Made by a program: the position numbers and the translations under genes
Shown: in pieces, positions 1 through 12,573 of the stretch
Layout of the letters: the number at the start of each line of letters is the position of its first letter
How positions within the stretch are numbered: the first letter of the stretch is position 1
Notes under the pieces: generated by a model
Told to the model about the DNA's origin: nothing
What the model saw: only the letters and a program-made list of their open reading frames with translations
The model's database searches: none
Assembly (NCBI RefSeq): GCF_014851395.1
Contig: NW_024042261.1
Location: 35,985,942-36,049,941 of the forward strand
Source of the DNA: Micropterus salmoides
Lineage: Eukaryota; Chordata; Actinopteri; Centrarchiformes; Centrarchidae
Length of the DNA: 64,000 nt
Direction of reading: 5' to 3'

Positions 1-221
1 CAGGAATAATCAGGATTTTCATATTAGTGATGTGGGAGAAAGAGACAGACGGTGGAAGTTTTGAAGGTTGGGAAGGGCAGATGGGACATTTTAGCTCAGA
101 GGGTGGTCATTTCTTAACTCTGTGTGTATTTTTAGATTGGCACACAAAATCTGCTTTTACAGTTGATTACAGCACATATCTGATCATCTTTTGTTCACTA
201 AACTGGGTAAGAGTCTCTCAC

Positions 222-1941
222 CAGATGCCTCTGGCGTCGGGCCAGTCACGGGCCATACCAGCACAGGTCAGCAGGGGGGACACGGGTTTGTCGAACAGGA
301 AGTGATCAGCGATCAGCTGCTCCTGCTCGGCGTCGGTCATGCCATTCAGAGGGTAGTACTTTCCCTTCAACTCACCGTCCAGGTTGGCCAGGGCTGAGAG
401 GAAAGGAGTCAGTCACAATTATATTCTGCATTCTACAAACATTAGAGATTAATAGATTGGCATTATTTTTGTTAGTTTGACATTCACCCTCAATGGACAG
501 CTTCTCAATCATTCTGCGCTCTCCACGGCTGTTGTGGGGGGGCAGGGTGAATCCCTTGATGCTGCGGCCGGTACGAACACGGCTGGACAGCACATAGTTG
601 GGGTCCAGGTCATCACCACCCTGAAAGACAAAGACAGGACAATAAAACACAGATGCGATTGTTTTTCATATTATTTACAAACTAGCTTTCTTCACCCATG
701 AGTGATTGGACTTTTTTGATTTAGGAGTGGAGACATGGTTTAGGCCTACTTCTCAATATATTATAGCTTTGGCTTCAGAAAATGTATCAATATTTTGGGA
801 GAATGGTCAGTTAGTAAACTCCACCTTGGCCACGTTTAATAAATTTAAGGCTGTTAATTTGATGTTTAAACTTGCTATAGTGCTAATCCCCCCCCCCCCC
901 CCCCTCCTTTAAGCTGTGCTGATCTATATCAATATTATCGTGCGTATCTTGACTCCTCACCTTCAGGTTCTCGAAGTTCAGGTCAGTCTTGTGCTTGTCG
1001 GTGGGCTTGTATCCGCCGTGACGGTCGGAGATGACGGGGTCCAGCAGATCCTTGAAGACCTCATAGGACTCCTCATCACCAGCAACGCAGCCCACGGTCA
1101 TGATGAAGGGGTGACCTTGGGGACAACAGAGGGGATGAAGAAGTTGACAAGTAGTTACGTTACGTTTGTAGGGGATGTTTTTGTGTTGGCACAGCTAGGT
1201 CCTTTTGAACCTGTCCCACTGTGCGACAACAAATTCCTGGGCGTAACTATGGACTGGTTGGAACAGAAACTTGCCAGATGTTAAGCTCTGAACCCAAAAA
1301 AGTGATAAAAAGTCCTGTGTCACCTTAGAGGTACCGATGGGTGCTAGCATTGTCAGGTTTAGCGGCAAGCCATTATAATAACATTACATAAAGGCATACT
1401 CATAACTCATATTTGACTACATATAGTGTTTGTTTGGGTAAATTTATGTCTCCCCAAACCCAGTCTTTGCTGGTGTGTCTTAATCTCTATGCTGATGACT
1501 TGCTCCTTCTTACCAGGGTTGTCAACACCAGTCTGGATGATATCATCCAAGGTGAAGCCACTGGGGGTGGACTTGCTCCTCAGCTTGCCATAGATCTCCT
1601 TGGTTAGCACCTACAGCGGATGACACCCAGTGATTATACAGTCACATGCTTGTGTTTTCAATGGGGTTGTGTGAAAGTGAACTATCGAAGCACTTTCCAA
1701 AACAAATAATGGAATTATTTTAGGAGGTGGGTTTTAGGAGGCTTGCAATGCCTTTCTAAAAAGCAGTGTCAGAATAATCTGAGTCAAGCTTAAAGTCATT
1801 TGTGTTTACGCAGGATGTGGACAGACAATGTCAGAGCAGGATTTTCACCTTGGCCATGTGGTTGTTGTGCAGGGAGAGATCGGGGAACTCCTCGTCCACG
1901 GAGAACTTCATTTTGTAGTCGTTGTGGCAGTTCTTCGTCAT
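222..1941 (-). CDS. ckm: Muscle-type creatine kinase, 5' half (exons coding residues 1 to about 217)
   Basis: Creatine kinase moves phosphate between ATP and creatine to buffer energy in muscle cytosol. Five coding exons read on the minus strand: 1849-1941, 1514-1610, 961-1115, 488-620 and 222-393. All have GT-AG borders and phases that join cleanly. The product starts MTKNCHNDYK. It has the N-terminal guanido-kinase domain (HNNHMAK near 25-31, TPSGFT near 47-52, TVGCVAGDEESYE near 70-82). The start of the catalytic domain follows, with the nucleotide-contacting SSRVRTGR at about 127-134 and DHFLFDKPVSPL near 190. The last visible residues are ARDWPDARGIW. The family is about 381 residues long, so some 164 residues, including the active-site cysteine, lie beyond the left edge. 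No frame break is seen. Muscle type is preferred over brain or mitochondrial type because of the N-terminus and lack of a transit peptide; the fish paralogue (ckma or ckmb) was not decided. Confidence 0.95.
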
Positions 1942-1961
1942 GGCTGCGACTCTTACTTTGT
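1942..1961 (-). other. ckm: 5' UTR part of the ckm start-codon exon
   Basis: A splice acceptor (TTTTCAG) on the minus strand ends at 1962, leaving 20 untranslated bases before the ATG at 1941-1939. This implies a separate upstream non-coding exon, as is usual for vertebrate muscle creatine kinase genes. Confidence 0.75.
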
Positions 1962-3424
1962 CTGAAAAGACACAAGAACAAAAGGAGATCTTTTTTTCAG
2001 AATCTGCAATGCTTATAGATTCATTTTATGAAGGCTGCAGTATAAGTTAATTTAGACTATGTGTCTGTGCAGTATTCAGTCACTTTTTATCATGATGTAA
2101 CACAGCATAGTGATTGGGTGAATACCATATTTCTTTTCTGGTATTTCTCCAAGATTTTCAAGCATCTTGTCTATGAATCTTCTGGTATAGAAGAGACACC
2201 TTCTCATTCTCTCTGACTGCCTTTCTTGGCTTTCTCTCTGCTTCCCTGACCTCTCTGCCACACCACCTGTCTCACACTCACAGTGCAGATTATTAATAGT
2301 GTGGCTGTGCCCCCTCTTCTCCTCCACCCCTCCTGTCTCCTGCCCCCTACAGTCTCCAGCACATTATGACAAATTATTTTCTCTTCTCTCTCACTCCATT
2401 CAGACTTACACAATCTCAGTGGCAGATCTACGCTGCAATTCACGGGAAGCAGAGAAAGCACTTTATTACCAGAAGTAATAAAAAATGTCAATGAGATGAA
2501 AGTTTTTAGGACTGAAAACAGCACAGAATGCTTAAAATTACAAGTAGTAATCTAGTAAAACTTATTCCTTATTGTCTTAAGACAATTTTTAATTTGTATA
2601 ATGTCATTTGGTCCGTTATATTTAATTGAACTGAAAAAGCATCTTGAAACAAAATCTATTTTTGTATATTCCTACCCCAACATTAATACATCTTAAATTT
2701 GGAACTTAGTGATCTAGTACTTAAACACAAATTACTTTAATAAAAATGTCTAAATGCACCAACAGGGCTGCAGCTGCAAAATCAGTCAGAATAAATGTGT
2801 GGGGTCAGGAAAATATTAATAACTGCTGGCCTTCATTCTGTATCTGTTTACACGACGATCCCTCTCTCTGCCAGATAGAGGCCAAAACTCCATCAGTTGC
2901 TTGTGGTGTAGTTGATTAATGACACTTGGTACACTTTAAGGTCAAAGCATTGCATGCCTGATAGATTGCTCCACAAGTTCCATGGCTAAATCAAGCACTC
3001 CTAAACTATTCAGAGACTCACGTGAAGCCTGCCTTGCTAGCGTCAGCAACTGCTGATAGTCACACCTGTTACAGTGACACTACACTGCCTTTTACTACCG
3101 ATCCTTTTATGCGACCCATATCCAAGAAACCAGTGAACACTGATAAAAAATGAGTAGATTTTAGTAGTTTCCATATCAGGAATAAATGTGCCAAACTTTA
3201 GAGGAATCCAAGACAAAAATGTCAGAAGAGAAAAGGTTTTCCTGGTTCCAGAATTCATCAATGGAGAAATCTTTCACAGACAGATATTTGGTTAAAAATT
3301 TTTCCTCTCTTAGTGCAATTTTGTTTTCAGGAGGTTTTTGTCCATACGAATGTGGGAAAATAACCAAAATCTTTCCCATGGATTTATCAGAAAGGCTGAC
3401 TAAAGCATTATTTTGCTTTTTTAC
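1962..3424 (-). other. ckm: Probable first intron of ckm
   Basis: This is the stretch between the acceptor before the start-codon exon and the candidate donor at 3424-3423. It is AT-rich, with no recognisable coding exon on either strand. Open frames here lack family resemblance and splice support. Confidence 0.5.
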
Positions 3425-3495
3425 CTGCTTAGGAGAAAAGAAAGAGGTAACAGATCCCGGGATCAGGTCCTATCCACCAAATGTAAGGGTTGCCC
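3425..3495 (-). other. ckm: Candidate non-coding first exon of ckm
   Basis: On the minus strand the segment ends CTAAGCAG followed by GTAAAAAA, a usable donor, and begins about 30 bases after a TATA box. The left limit is set by the donor; the transcription start is only estimated. Confidence 0.45.
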
Positions 3496-3521
3496 AACTC
3501 TGCCAAGTGATGGACCTAAGC

Positions 3522-3586
3522 ATTTATACCCAGGCCTCTACCCCTATTGGCTGACTAGACTCGGGGACCCCTCATTGGATTGGTTA
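3522..3586 (-). promoter_or_regulatory. ckm: Candidate ckm core promoter: TATA box and three CCAAT boxes
   Basis: Reading the minus strand, GGTATAAATG lies at 3530-3521. CCAAT motifs (ATTGG on plus) lie at 3546-3550, 3574-3578 and 3579-3583, at classical distances upstream. A muscle-type E-box CAGCTG is at 3668-3673. Spacing to the candidate donor at 3424 gives a short first exon. The assignment to ckm is inferred from position and strand. Confidence 0.5.
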
Positions 3587-4147
3587 CAGGGGGTGTTCTG
3601 TGCCTGGGTGAGTTTCTAAAAGGCAAGAACAAACGTCATATAACACTCGAGACGAGAGACAAGGCAACAGCTGCAGGCGCTCGGTCCAACCTTTCACCTT
3701 CTGCCTGCTAGTAGCTGCTTGATGGGAGCAAGTAGGACAGAACTGTGGTGGACAGGAAGGTACAAAAGCACATGCTTACTCATACATTTAAATATTAGAT
3801 GCATAACTGCCCTGTAGTGAAGTAAGATTTACATTATATTTGCTTTGAAAATGATTAAATATTTCCTACATGGCAACATTGCACCAAAAGTATAAATGGC
3901 AATAGAATAAATATTCCAGCTAGCTGTAAAACACATGTCCAGTATCTACAAGTAAAATGTCATTAAATGCAAATATACAAAAGAACATGAATGTTTTTTC
4001 AAGTATTCAAGGAACTTCATTGTAATGGAATTGCATAAACTGAAAATCTGCTGTCTCAGGTTTTTAAGGTTGTGAAAGACACTTTTAAAGTCATTCTATT
4101 CAATTTGTTGGGCCCATAGACTATGGGGTCAGGTCGATTGTTTGTTT

Positions 4148-4214
4148 GTGTGTGTGTGTGTGTGTGGGGGGGGGGCACAAACAATCAACCAATCAACCAA
4201 TCAACCAATCAACA
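4148..4214. repeat. Microsatellites: (TG)n, poly-G, then a CAAT/CAAC tetranucleotide run
   Basis: A TG run is followed by a G tract and then by about seven repeats of a CAATCAAC-like unit. The surrounding stretch 3600-5926 shows no supported gene. Confidence 0.85.
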
Positions 4215-6033
4215 AAAGTTTTTAAAAGCACATCAAAGAGGGCTTTTAAAGTGATTGATGTTGTTATTTAAACTAAGTATTATTGTGCCATCTTTGCTGT
4301 AGTTTGATCTGAATTACTCTTAGTGGAGAGGGTGACCATGTGCAGCTTTATGTTGAAAAGGGATCAAGTCTTTAACCTACTTTCATTTGGTCAGAGAGCA
4401 GGTGCCTCAGATGGTTTGAACACATAGTGTAGACATGCACGTGCATGTGCTGTCCTCCATGTTTTATAAGTGTCCCAGTGAGTTGAAGCAGAGTAACTGG
4501 AGCTCTCTGTCTGTCATCATATTTAGGAGTTAAAATAACCACTTTGTCTTAGATTACATCATCATAATATTCAAGATTACAGATTGGATTTCCTCTCACC
4601 TACCAATTTGCTAAGTGGAGGTGTCTGCATGTGTAAGTTTGTGTTGTGTTCCAGCTCCCTGTGGTGATGCATAGTCACAGGCTGTCCAAACCCTGACATT
4701 TGGGCAGTCAGAGGAAGGATGTATCAAAACGTGAGAATTTGTAAGTTTGCAGCTTTCTCAGTACGTCTTGAGTGTGTGTGTCTTGTGCTTTCCTCAGACG
4801 TTTCATATTTATATATCATATTCATTGTGCTGCCTGATTTTAAGGTTAGTATTGCTTTGTAAAGGCCATTAGACAAGTCTGGGCTCAGGTCAGGTTATAC
4901 TCTGAATGATATCTTGCTCTAATTGTAAAACTTCAAGTCCAACTCAGGACTGTACGAGCGCCAGGATCATTACCCTCTACTGGTAATGTTATACACCTCA
5001 GTAATCTACCCGCAGACAGATATTAAATCACACACACATCATGTGACAAAGTAGAAGTTGCAGGTGGAGCGCAGATTCACAAGACAGGAGAACACGAGGT
5101 CAAATGTTTAGGTGATAAATAACAGATGATGCAGATTTCATGATTTCATGATTTCCTCTTGCTGTTTTTTAATATACATTTTAACAAGAGATCAAATACA
5201 ACAGATTTCCAACATTTCTTTGAATAGCTTCTTCTTCCTCTGTGCAGACTAAGTTTAAATGTGGCTTGATTCGACAGGATTCAGTAATTTATCTAGTTTT
5301 AGTCTGGGGTTGCTATAGACAGGAATACACTTTAAATTAAAGTAAATTTAATCACTTTGTAAAAATTACAACAAACAGTAAATGCTTTTGTTTATGTCTA
5401 TATAGATGGAAGAAAATTCTGATTTCCTATTATAGAGATCTTTTAGCATGTGCTTTTAACATTATTGAGAGTTGGGTTCAAGATTGGATGGTAGTAGCTT
5501 GAAGCTTGAAAGCTTAAACCTGCTGGGAAATTTGGTATAGAAAGCAAATAAAAGACAGAACTTGTATTTCTAGTTGTGTGTGCAGATACAGTGGGACATT
5601 GGCTTGTGACAGAGCTTGTGACTTGAAAACAGGAGAAGCAAACCACCAAGCTTCCCCAAAACGTACAAGACTATTTATATAGCATTTGAAAATCCTATGC
5701 TATGCTGATGATTATCAACTCTATATACTGAATGACCACATAATCAATGTACTGGAGCTACATCTTTGATGCAGAGATATGTACTCTCATGCACTCAGTA
5801 CATAATGACACGTAGCACATGGTTACTACAGATTTGTGTACATTGGTGGTTGTATCCATCCTTTCAGCTTGAAGATGGTTGTTGTGTTCATGAGTAACGG
5901 GATGTAGAGAGTCACTCAGCTCCTTTGCTCTAAGTCCAGGTTTCCCAAACTTAAGGTCGGGACCCAAAATAGGTCACCAATTGGTAGAGTAAAATTCACA
6001 ACAATATTAAAATGTAATAAAATATGTAAATAT

Positions 6034-6677
6034 TAGTGCTGGGCCACAATTAAAATTTTTAATCGCGATTAATCACATGATTTTCTGCGATTAATTGCAT
6101 AGTTATGGGCAAAATTAAATAATGAATTCTAAAGTAGTGTAATGCACATTTTACTCGCGGAGCGCATGTCTCTTGTTCACCGGAGGAAAGAGCAACCCCG
6201 CGGGGCCAAGCGACTACGTTGTGATTTTAAAAACGTTCCTAAGACCAACAATACTTATCAGCATGCAGTGTGCAGCTATCTACTTCGCTGTGGCATATTT
6301 TTGTTTTTTTATTTATTCAGGGGAGCTTCACTGAGAGGAAGCCTCTCTTTTACCGGAAGGCCCTGATCACATTCACACTGTTACACATTCACGCTTGCAT
6401 GCTTTTGTTTATCTACTTCTCCCACACGCTGCATCCAGCTTAGTTTGCCAAGCCTCCCTCCGCTGCTTGTTTGTTGGGTGGGTGATTTGCAGGCTGATCA
6501 ACATCCCGACCCTCCTGTGACCCACGGTTTGACTGCATGTGTATTCAGAGCCAGTGAGCAACGGACTTTAAAAATAATAATAATAATAAAAACTGCGTTA
6601 ACATGCGATAAAATAATTGACGTGTTCATTAATTAATGCGTTAACGTGATAATAACACGTTAATGTGCCCAGTCCTA
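6034..6677. mobile_element. Nested hAT-like MITE with TAGTGCTGGGC ends
   Basis: The left end TAGTGCTGGGC mirrors the right end GCCCAGTCCTA. Flanks GTAAATAT and GTAAATGA agree at six of eight positions. The interior is rich in ATTAATCGCG/GCGTTAA motifs typical of an abundant teleost MITE. No coding capacity is visible. It lies inside the 5935-7552 element and is therefore younger than it. Confidence 0.7.
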
Positions 6678-6889
6678 GTAAATGAATGAGCGTTCTTTTT
6701 TGCTGCACTTTTCTGTTCAGCTCAGATACTATGTGAGGTTTTTGTCTCCCTCTTCTCCCTAGCCTGATCTTCTGTCCACATTCATACAGAATTTTTTGGG
6801 CGTCAGTCTGATCTGTCACTGTCAATCCAAATGATGTCTAAGATAAAGTATAAGGACCAGTTTATTGATGATTCTGCTTCAAATGTAAA

Positions 6890-7122
6890 TGTTCCGTACT
6901 TGTATAGCGCCTTTCTAGTCTTTTCAACCACTCAAAGCGCTTTTACACTACATCTGCATTCACCAGTCACACACATTCATACACTGGCAGAACAGCCGCC
7001 AGGGGCAAATTCAGTATCTTGCCCAAGGACACTTCGACACGCAACCAGGGGGAGCCAGGGATTGAACCGCCGACCTTCCGATTAACAGCCAACCCGCGCT
7101 ACCTCCTGAGCCACAGCCGCCC
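6890..7122 (-). repeat. tRNA-derived SINE
   Basis: Read on the minus strand it starts GGGGCGGCTGTGGCTCAGGA with an A-box (TGGCTCAGGAGGTAGCG) and then a B-box (GGTCGGCGGTTCAATCCC), giving a pol III promoter. A non-tRNA body follows (GTGTCCTTGGGCAAGATACT) and a tail (AAGCGCTTTGAGTGGTTG). The arrangement is that of a common fish SINE. It is not a functional tRNA because no acceptor stem closes. Confidence 0.8.
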
Positions 7123-7560
7123 CATGTGGGGAAGTGCTCAGTAATGACAGTTTTAAAATAAATAAATTGCACAGGTATTTCCAAAAGAAACATTCGCTGT
7201 ATCTGGGAAAGTCCAAAAAAAAAATTTCTTTAAAAATCCTTCAACATGTGTTGATTCAATATGGCACAACATATGAATATGCTTTCTGACTATGTCATAC
7301 CTGAAAAACCAATTCAGAAACACACTAAACGGCCAGCATGGCATCAGAATGGCATTTTTTCAAAACTGAGCCCAGCGTGAAGATCATTGGAAAGGTAAGA
7401 CACAGAAAGGAGATTTAGACCGTTGTTGTTTTTGTTTTGTTTTGCCCTTTATCCTTAGTTTATAAATGTAGATTTATTTTTGTAAATTTGGGTCCCAGGG
7501 AGACACCGGATTTCTCTTTCAGGTCTTGAGCTGAAAAAGTTTGGCAACCAGTGCTCTAAG

Positions 7561-10514
7561 TCAACACTCAATCAACCTAAGGTAAAACCTAACATGACAG
7601 ATTTGTACATTTCATGCGTGACACTAGAGCAGTCGCTTTGAATTACCATGAAGGACTCAAAGACTAACAGCCTGAATGGGTGCATCAACTCTATTTTACA
7701 TACAAAAGTACTGTTTACCACAAATCCCCATCAATAAAACTCAAAGGTCATGCTGACTGACTAGTGATATGTGCTGTGTGTGTGTGCCTTCTGCCCATCC
7801 AGAGCAGTCAGATCTGTAGCTCGTATGCCAGTGTGACGCAGATCCAGTTTCCCAGTTTAGACTGTCATTGTATCCCTTCAGCACTCCCCACACTCGCACA
7901 TCCATACCGTCCCCCCAGCAGCCCAAGAACCCTGCAGCTGCCCCGGGGAAACAGGAATCAAGGACAGTTATGTAACCAGGAACACAGTATGGATCATTTA
8001 TAATGACTCTCTCTTAATTTCACGGCAAGAATATGATGGTTAAACACTTTAATGGGCTAAGTGCAAACTATATAACGTGAAATTGAATGGAATTACTTTT
8101 TGAGTGTTTTTTTTCTGATGTCTGTGTGAAGATATGTTGTTAGAAAAGGTTTAAAGTAGCTCCCTATGAGGCAGCAGAATGAGGGAGGGAATGGTTTGCA
8201 CAGCCTGATCTTTGTTACGAGTCATATGAGATTATAGAATCGGTGCATTTTGTGTGTGTGTTTGTACACGCATCCAATGCGTCTATCAGTGCAGTAACAG
8301 TGAAAGTTGTTAATTTACTTATTGTTTTTTTTATTTCTCCTTTTAGTGTGTCTACTGTCTGAACTTGTACATACAGCTGATAAAATGAGTACACATGTAA
8401 TGTGTGCTTCTGTTTATGCTTTTCCGATGCATTGCATGTGTGAGGACAGCCCGGTCTCATCACAGGGCGTCAAATACTGACGCTTTGAGAAGCCTCACAA
8501 AGTGTCGATATTTGATGCACAAGGCACCCTTCAACATCCGTATGAGATAACCTGGGTATTTGAGGCCCTGGGATGAGAAAGTGTTAGTTGGGAAGTATGC
8601 ATACAGTACACATGCGATCTTATGACATTCAAGACGTTCATGCAGTTTTGATGCATTCAAGGTTATTAACGGCTATTTGTGAATCCAGCATCACATCTTC
8701 CAGTTGGCTTGTTTGTGTTGTTTTAGTGCTGGTTTGTATCAGTTAGAAACTCTGATTCCTAGATAACATTTTAAGTGGTATGGCATTAGACAATAGACTG
8801 CATATATATCATATCATATGTATCTTATATTTGAGCTGGTGTGCAGTCTGATGGCAGTTGCTTCTTCACAGCAAAGGCCTTAGGGAGCAGTTGGGGGTTA
8901 CATGCATTCACACATTCACACATGGGTGTTGCCAGGAACAAGTGGCAGTCTTGGCCACTGACGGTTTCCACTGATGCACATTTCTGATTTTTCTATCTAC
9001 ATTATACGGCATCTTATACTGTAGCTTCATAATTGTTCTTTTGGTCCCTGTACTGGAGAGAAAACAGAAAACTAGTTTGATGTGAAACCTGAGGATGTAA
9101 CAAGGTGTGATCTTTTCATGAATTTAGTAGCTGTTATTTGTTTATCATGACATTTTCAAAAACTTTCAAATACTTGACATTAGCGTTTTAAACTTAGGCT
9201 GATACAAGCGGCAACCTTCAAGCCTTGTTCGGATTCCTCAGATTTGAACTGTTTCAGACATACAAGTCCTGTGCCGGAGCAGGAAAAAATCATGTTAACA
9301 GTTTGGGGGCCCCACAAATAGACCCAGGCATTTGTAAGATGACACTGACGATGTTTTCACAATGTGAAAAGGGCTGGAATAAGCAGGGGCCCAATGAAGT
9401 ATGAAGGAGTTATGAGGTTTTGGCCAATAACATGTGAGGCTTTTTATTTGGTTGCACACAACACTGAATGAATCAAAGGTGAAGAAAATGTTTCAGTTTT
9501 TGTGAAGACTATTTTCTGTGTTTCATTGCTAAATATATTTTTACCGCATAATAATGATTGGCTTTACTAAATATATTAAGGAGTTAAAACTTTCTGCCTG
9601 GGTTATCAGGGATCCACCATAGTTGAGCAGTTTATTGCTGCATTGTGAATATCTGCACCAGTTTGTTGTATTACCACTTAGAGTGAAAATGTGGCTTGAA
9701 TTTGGCACTGCTCATTCTTAAACTGATCCATAATTTAGCAGAAGATCAGTAACTCAGTAACAACAGCGTGTGTGATGATGCTCATAGGTTTAGTTGACAA
9801 CAGATTTATCACCGTAACTTTTCACATTCATAGAGATCGGCAAGATGAAATCATAGGCATTGGACAATGGACATTTATCGGAGGGATTTATTTAAATATA
9901 AATAGAACCAGTAATCTTAGAACGATGACAGAAGTGTCGTATTGTTTTGTGTATGGGAGCTGAAAAGCCTGAAGGAATCACACTATTGATTATTTGTCAT
10001 CTGAATTGAGATGAACATTACAAAAGTTTTATAATATTTGTTTAAAAAAATGTTGGATTATGTAACTAATGCATCCTATGTTTGGGTAATAGTTCTGAAT
10101 TTCTGTGATGTTTTTTTTTTGTGTGTGTATTTTGTGAAGGTAACGGTGGTGGCTTACATTGAAACATGATCTAACAGAGTAACTCGTGAGGGAGGAGGTG
10201 GACACGGGGTGGAGGGGGGGTGAACCATAGATTTCTATCTTTAGTGTCGCCTCACCAGGTCCCCCGATCTCCAATACCAGTTCTCCCGATTGAATTGCAT
10301 CGACTCAGCTGTCAGTCTCTGTCCCTCCTTCCATTCATCTGTTCAACCCTTCACTTGAACAGACTGACACGGATGAGCAGCAAGACGGATGAGAAGAAGG
10401 CAGAATAATGGACACAGAACAGTAAACAGTTGGGATTTTGTCCATGACTAGCAGTGGAGAGCATGCACATAATACCTGGGATTAACTCACATTATTTGTG
10501 ATGTGTTGTTTCAT
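7561..10514. other. Intergenic stretch without a supported gene
   Basis: Both strands were read for exons and none was convincing. A short dispersed fish-type repeat is likely at about 8450-8580: it begins GGTCTCATCACAGGGCGTC and closes GCCCTGGGATGAGA. The rest is unique-looking AT-rich sequence. Confidence 0.5.
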
Positions 10515-10640
10515 GTTTATCTTATAATAATCAACTTTATTTATATAGCACCTTTCTTAAGGTCACAAAGCGCTTCACAGAGAACAAAACCATAGATACA
10601 AACACAATAAAAATAAAAACAACACAAGGATCATAAAACA
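10515..10640. repeat. Dispersed teleost repeat fragment
   Basis: The segment opens CAACTTTATTTATATAGCAC and continues through CACAAAGCGCTTCACAGAG to an A-rich end. This string is familiar as a dispersed retroelement fragment in fish DNA. The family was not determined. Confidence 0.5.
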
Positions 10641-12018
10641 CCACATATGCATGAATTTATGTCTGTGAAATGGCTCACGAAAGTCTCTGTAGGAGTTATA
10701 TTAAAATAGACTCATGCTTGGCTTTTAACAGAAGCTCCTCAGAAATGTTGCACATGTTCTTTAAATTACGCAAGTCACATAAATCAGGTCTTTTCAGCTT
10801 TTGCTTTTTGCCCCCTTGTTGTTACCAGACATATGCTTGTACTGTGTGTGTGTGTCATTGTTCCCATTCATTCATCCATTCATTCCAAGTCATTCATTTC
10901 TAATTTTACCTCAATGGTATGTTGACCAGGGAAGCTGTAACATTTAAACTCTGCAATTTCCCCTGTGAGTGTGTGTGTTTAATTTTTTTATCATGTTTGT
11001 ATACATGCATGGGTCCATGCAGTTATGTCATTCATACCTCACAATATATATATACATATATATATATTTACACACATACACAAATCAGACTGCAGAGTAC
11101 CGTCATTCCTTGCTGCTGTCGGCTGTCTGTTGGGCGTCAGCAGCTGTGTTGTATTGCCGGTGTCAAGTCATCTCATTTCAGCATTGATCTCATTTTCCAT
11201 GCTGTGCAGCTTCTAACCGAACTCTCACGTACGCACGTGTTTGTCCCTTTATCCTCATGGAGACATCTCACTGACATACGGTATTTCCTAGCTCCTAACC
11301 CTAATCTGAACCATCACAACTACATGCCTAGTAGTTTCTATCATTCTTTCTTGTGTCTTTAGTGTATTACGTGTGAATTAAAAAAGAGAGGGGACGGATG
11401 TGATATGAATAATATAGGATGCTCAGTCATGATGCTGTTATTTTTAGTTTTAACATTGCAATGATAGGCGGTGCTGCTAATGTGTCCTCAGAGTATGACG
11501 CTGCAACTCTGAGGTGATAAAATTAAACCAGGGGATACAGCATTGTAATAATTTTTAATAATAAAAAACACAAAACTCAAAAGGGAATCAAAACATGAGT
11601 TTTCATTAAATGAAGTAAATATAATAAATAAATAGTTAATGAGTCAATAATACTGTACTTAAGAACAAAGACTTAACAGTTATTATAAAGGTCAATGGGG
11701 TTTATGAAGAGATTTAGGAGGCTGAACTGATTTAGTGAGGCTTAGCTTTTCACTCAGGAGATTTTACATTAAAGCAGTTTTTGTCCTCTCTGGTCTTCAG
11801 TCTAGACAAACAGAAAAACATTACTTATTCCTGTGTTGTCAACATTAGAGCTAATAAACTAAAGACATATGATAAGAAAATGCACACCGGGTACCAATAA
11901 AGCAAGCAAACTAAACTTTATGCAAGGTCAGAGGTTGAGGAAAGAATGAACACTGACCTGCAGAGCTTCATGGGAAATATATGGTGTCCCAACAGATTTG
12001 GTGTTGGTTGTTCAATGA
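10641..12018. other. Intergenic stretch without a supported gene
   Basis: No exon with family resemblance or good splice borders was seen. A short AT/TATA dinucleotide tract lies near 11044-11070. The 147-codon open frame at 10919-11362 looks like chance, with low-complexity Tyr-Ile-rich sequence. Confidence 0.45.
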
Positions 12019-12400
12019 CACTGAGGCTGTGTTCGGAATCACTTACGTACTATTCGTACTAACTATGACAGAAAATAAGACGGATCAAAATTGAGTATGT
12101 AGTGTGTTCCAACTGCATAGTATGTGGGTTTTGTGTACGCCAGATATAACCGGATGTATCCTGGATTAGCAAAATGCAAATTGTGCACCATGAGCTTACT
12201 GGACATACTCAACCACCCCAAAATACATTGCATCTCTTCGGACGCCGCAATCATGTGATGTAGTCACATGACTGTCTTGCTTCAGCGTACTTCAGTGTGA
12301 ACATCTGCTGGTACTTAATCTTTCAGTTAGTTGGCGGCAGTTCTGATTGGTTGCGTCATAGGCAGTACGTTAGGATGCAATTTCGAACACAGCCTCAGTG
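12019..12400. mobile_element. MITE with 17-bp inverted terminal repeats
   Basis: CACTGAGGCTGTGTTCG at the left end is exactly mirrored by CGAACACAGCCTCAGTG at the right end. The 382-bp interior has no coding frame. The target duplication is unclear, so the superfamily is left open. Confidence 0.75.
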
Positions 12401-12573
12401 AGGAGTCTCTGTGGAGACACCAAGGAGAGACAAGAGTTTACATTTGCAGACACATTATCAATGCATAATACTTTTTTTTGTGTTGGCAAAATGTGCCGGC
12501 GATTGCGAAGTGGATAAGACACATGCCTGTGGTGTGAGAGACCTGGCTTCGATTCCCACTGCGACACGTCCAC

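Larger units (their letters stand above)
5935..7552. mobile_element. Non-autonomous hAT-like element with 8-bp target duplication, carrying two nested insertions
   Basis: The left end CCAGGTTTCCCAAACTT and the reverse complement of the right end (ACTGGTTGCCAAACTT) form imperfect inverted termini. GCTCTAAG is present exactly on both sides (5927-5934 and 7553-7560), the 8-bp duplication expected of hAT transposition. The ends resemble widespread fish elements starting CAGTGGTTCCCAAACT. No transposase remains. The interior holds a second hAT-like MITE and a SINE. Confidence 0.75.

Noticed and set aside
3186..3554. Plus-strand 122-codon frame
   Set aside because: It overlaps the candidate ckm promoter in antisense, has no recognisable motif and no splice support.
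4181..4214. Regularly spaced repeats that might suggest a CRISPR array
   Set aside because: They are a tetranucleotide-type microsatellite without spacers, in vertebrate DNA.
12482..12573. Possible tRNA gene
   Set aside because: A- and B-boxes are present but the stems do not close and a SINE body follows after the hAT insertion; it is a SINE head.
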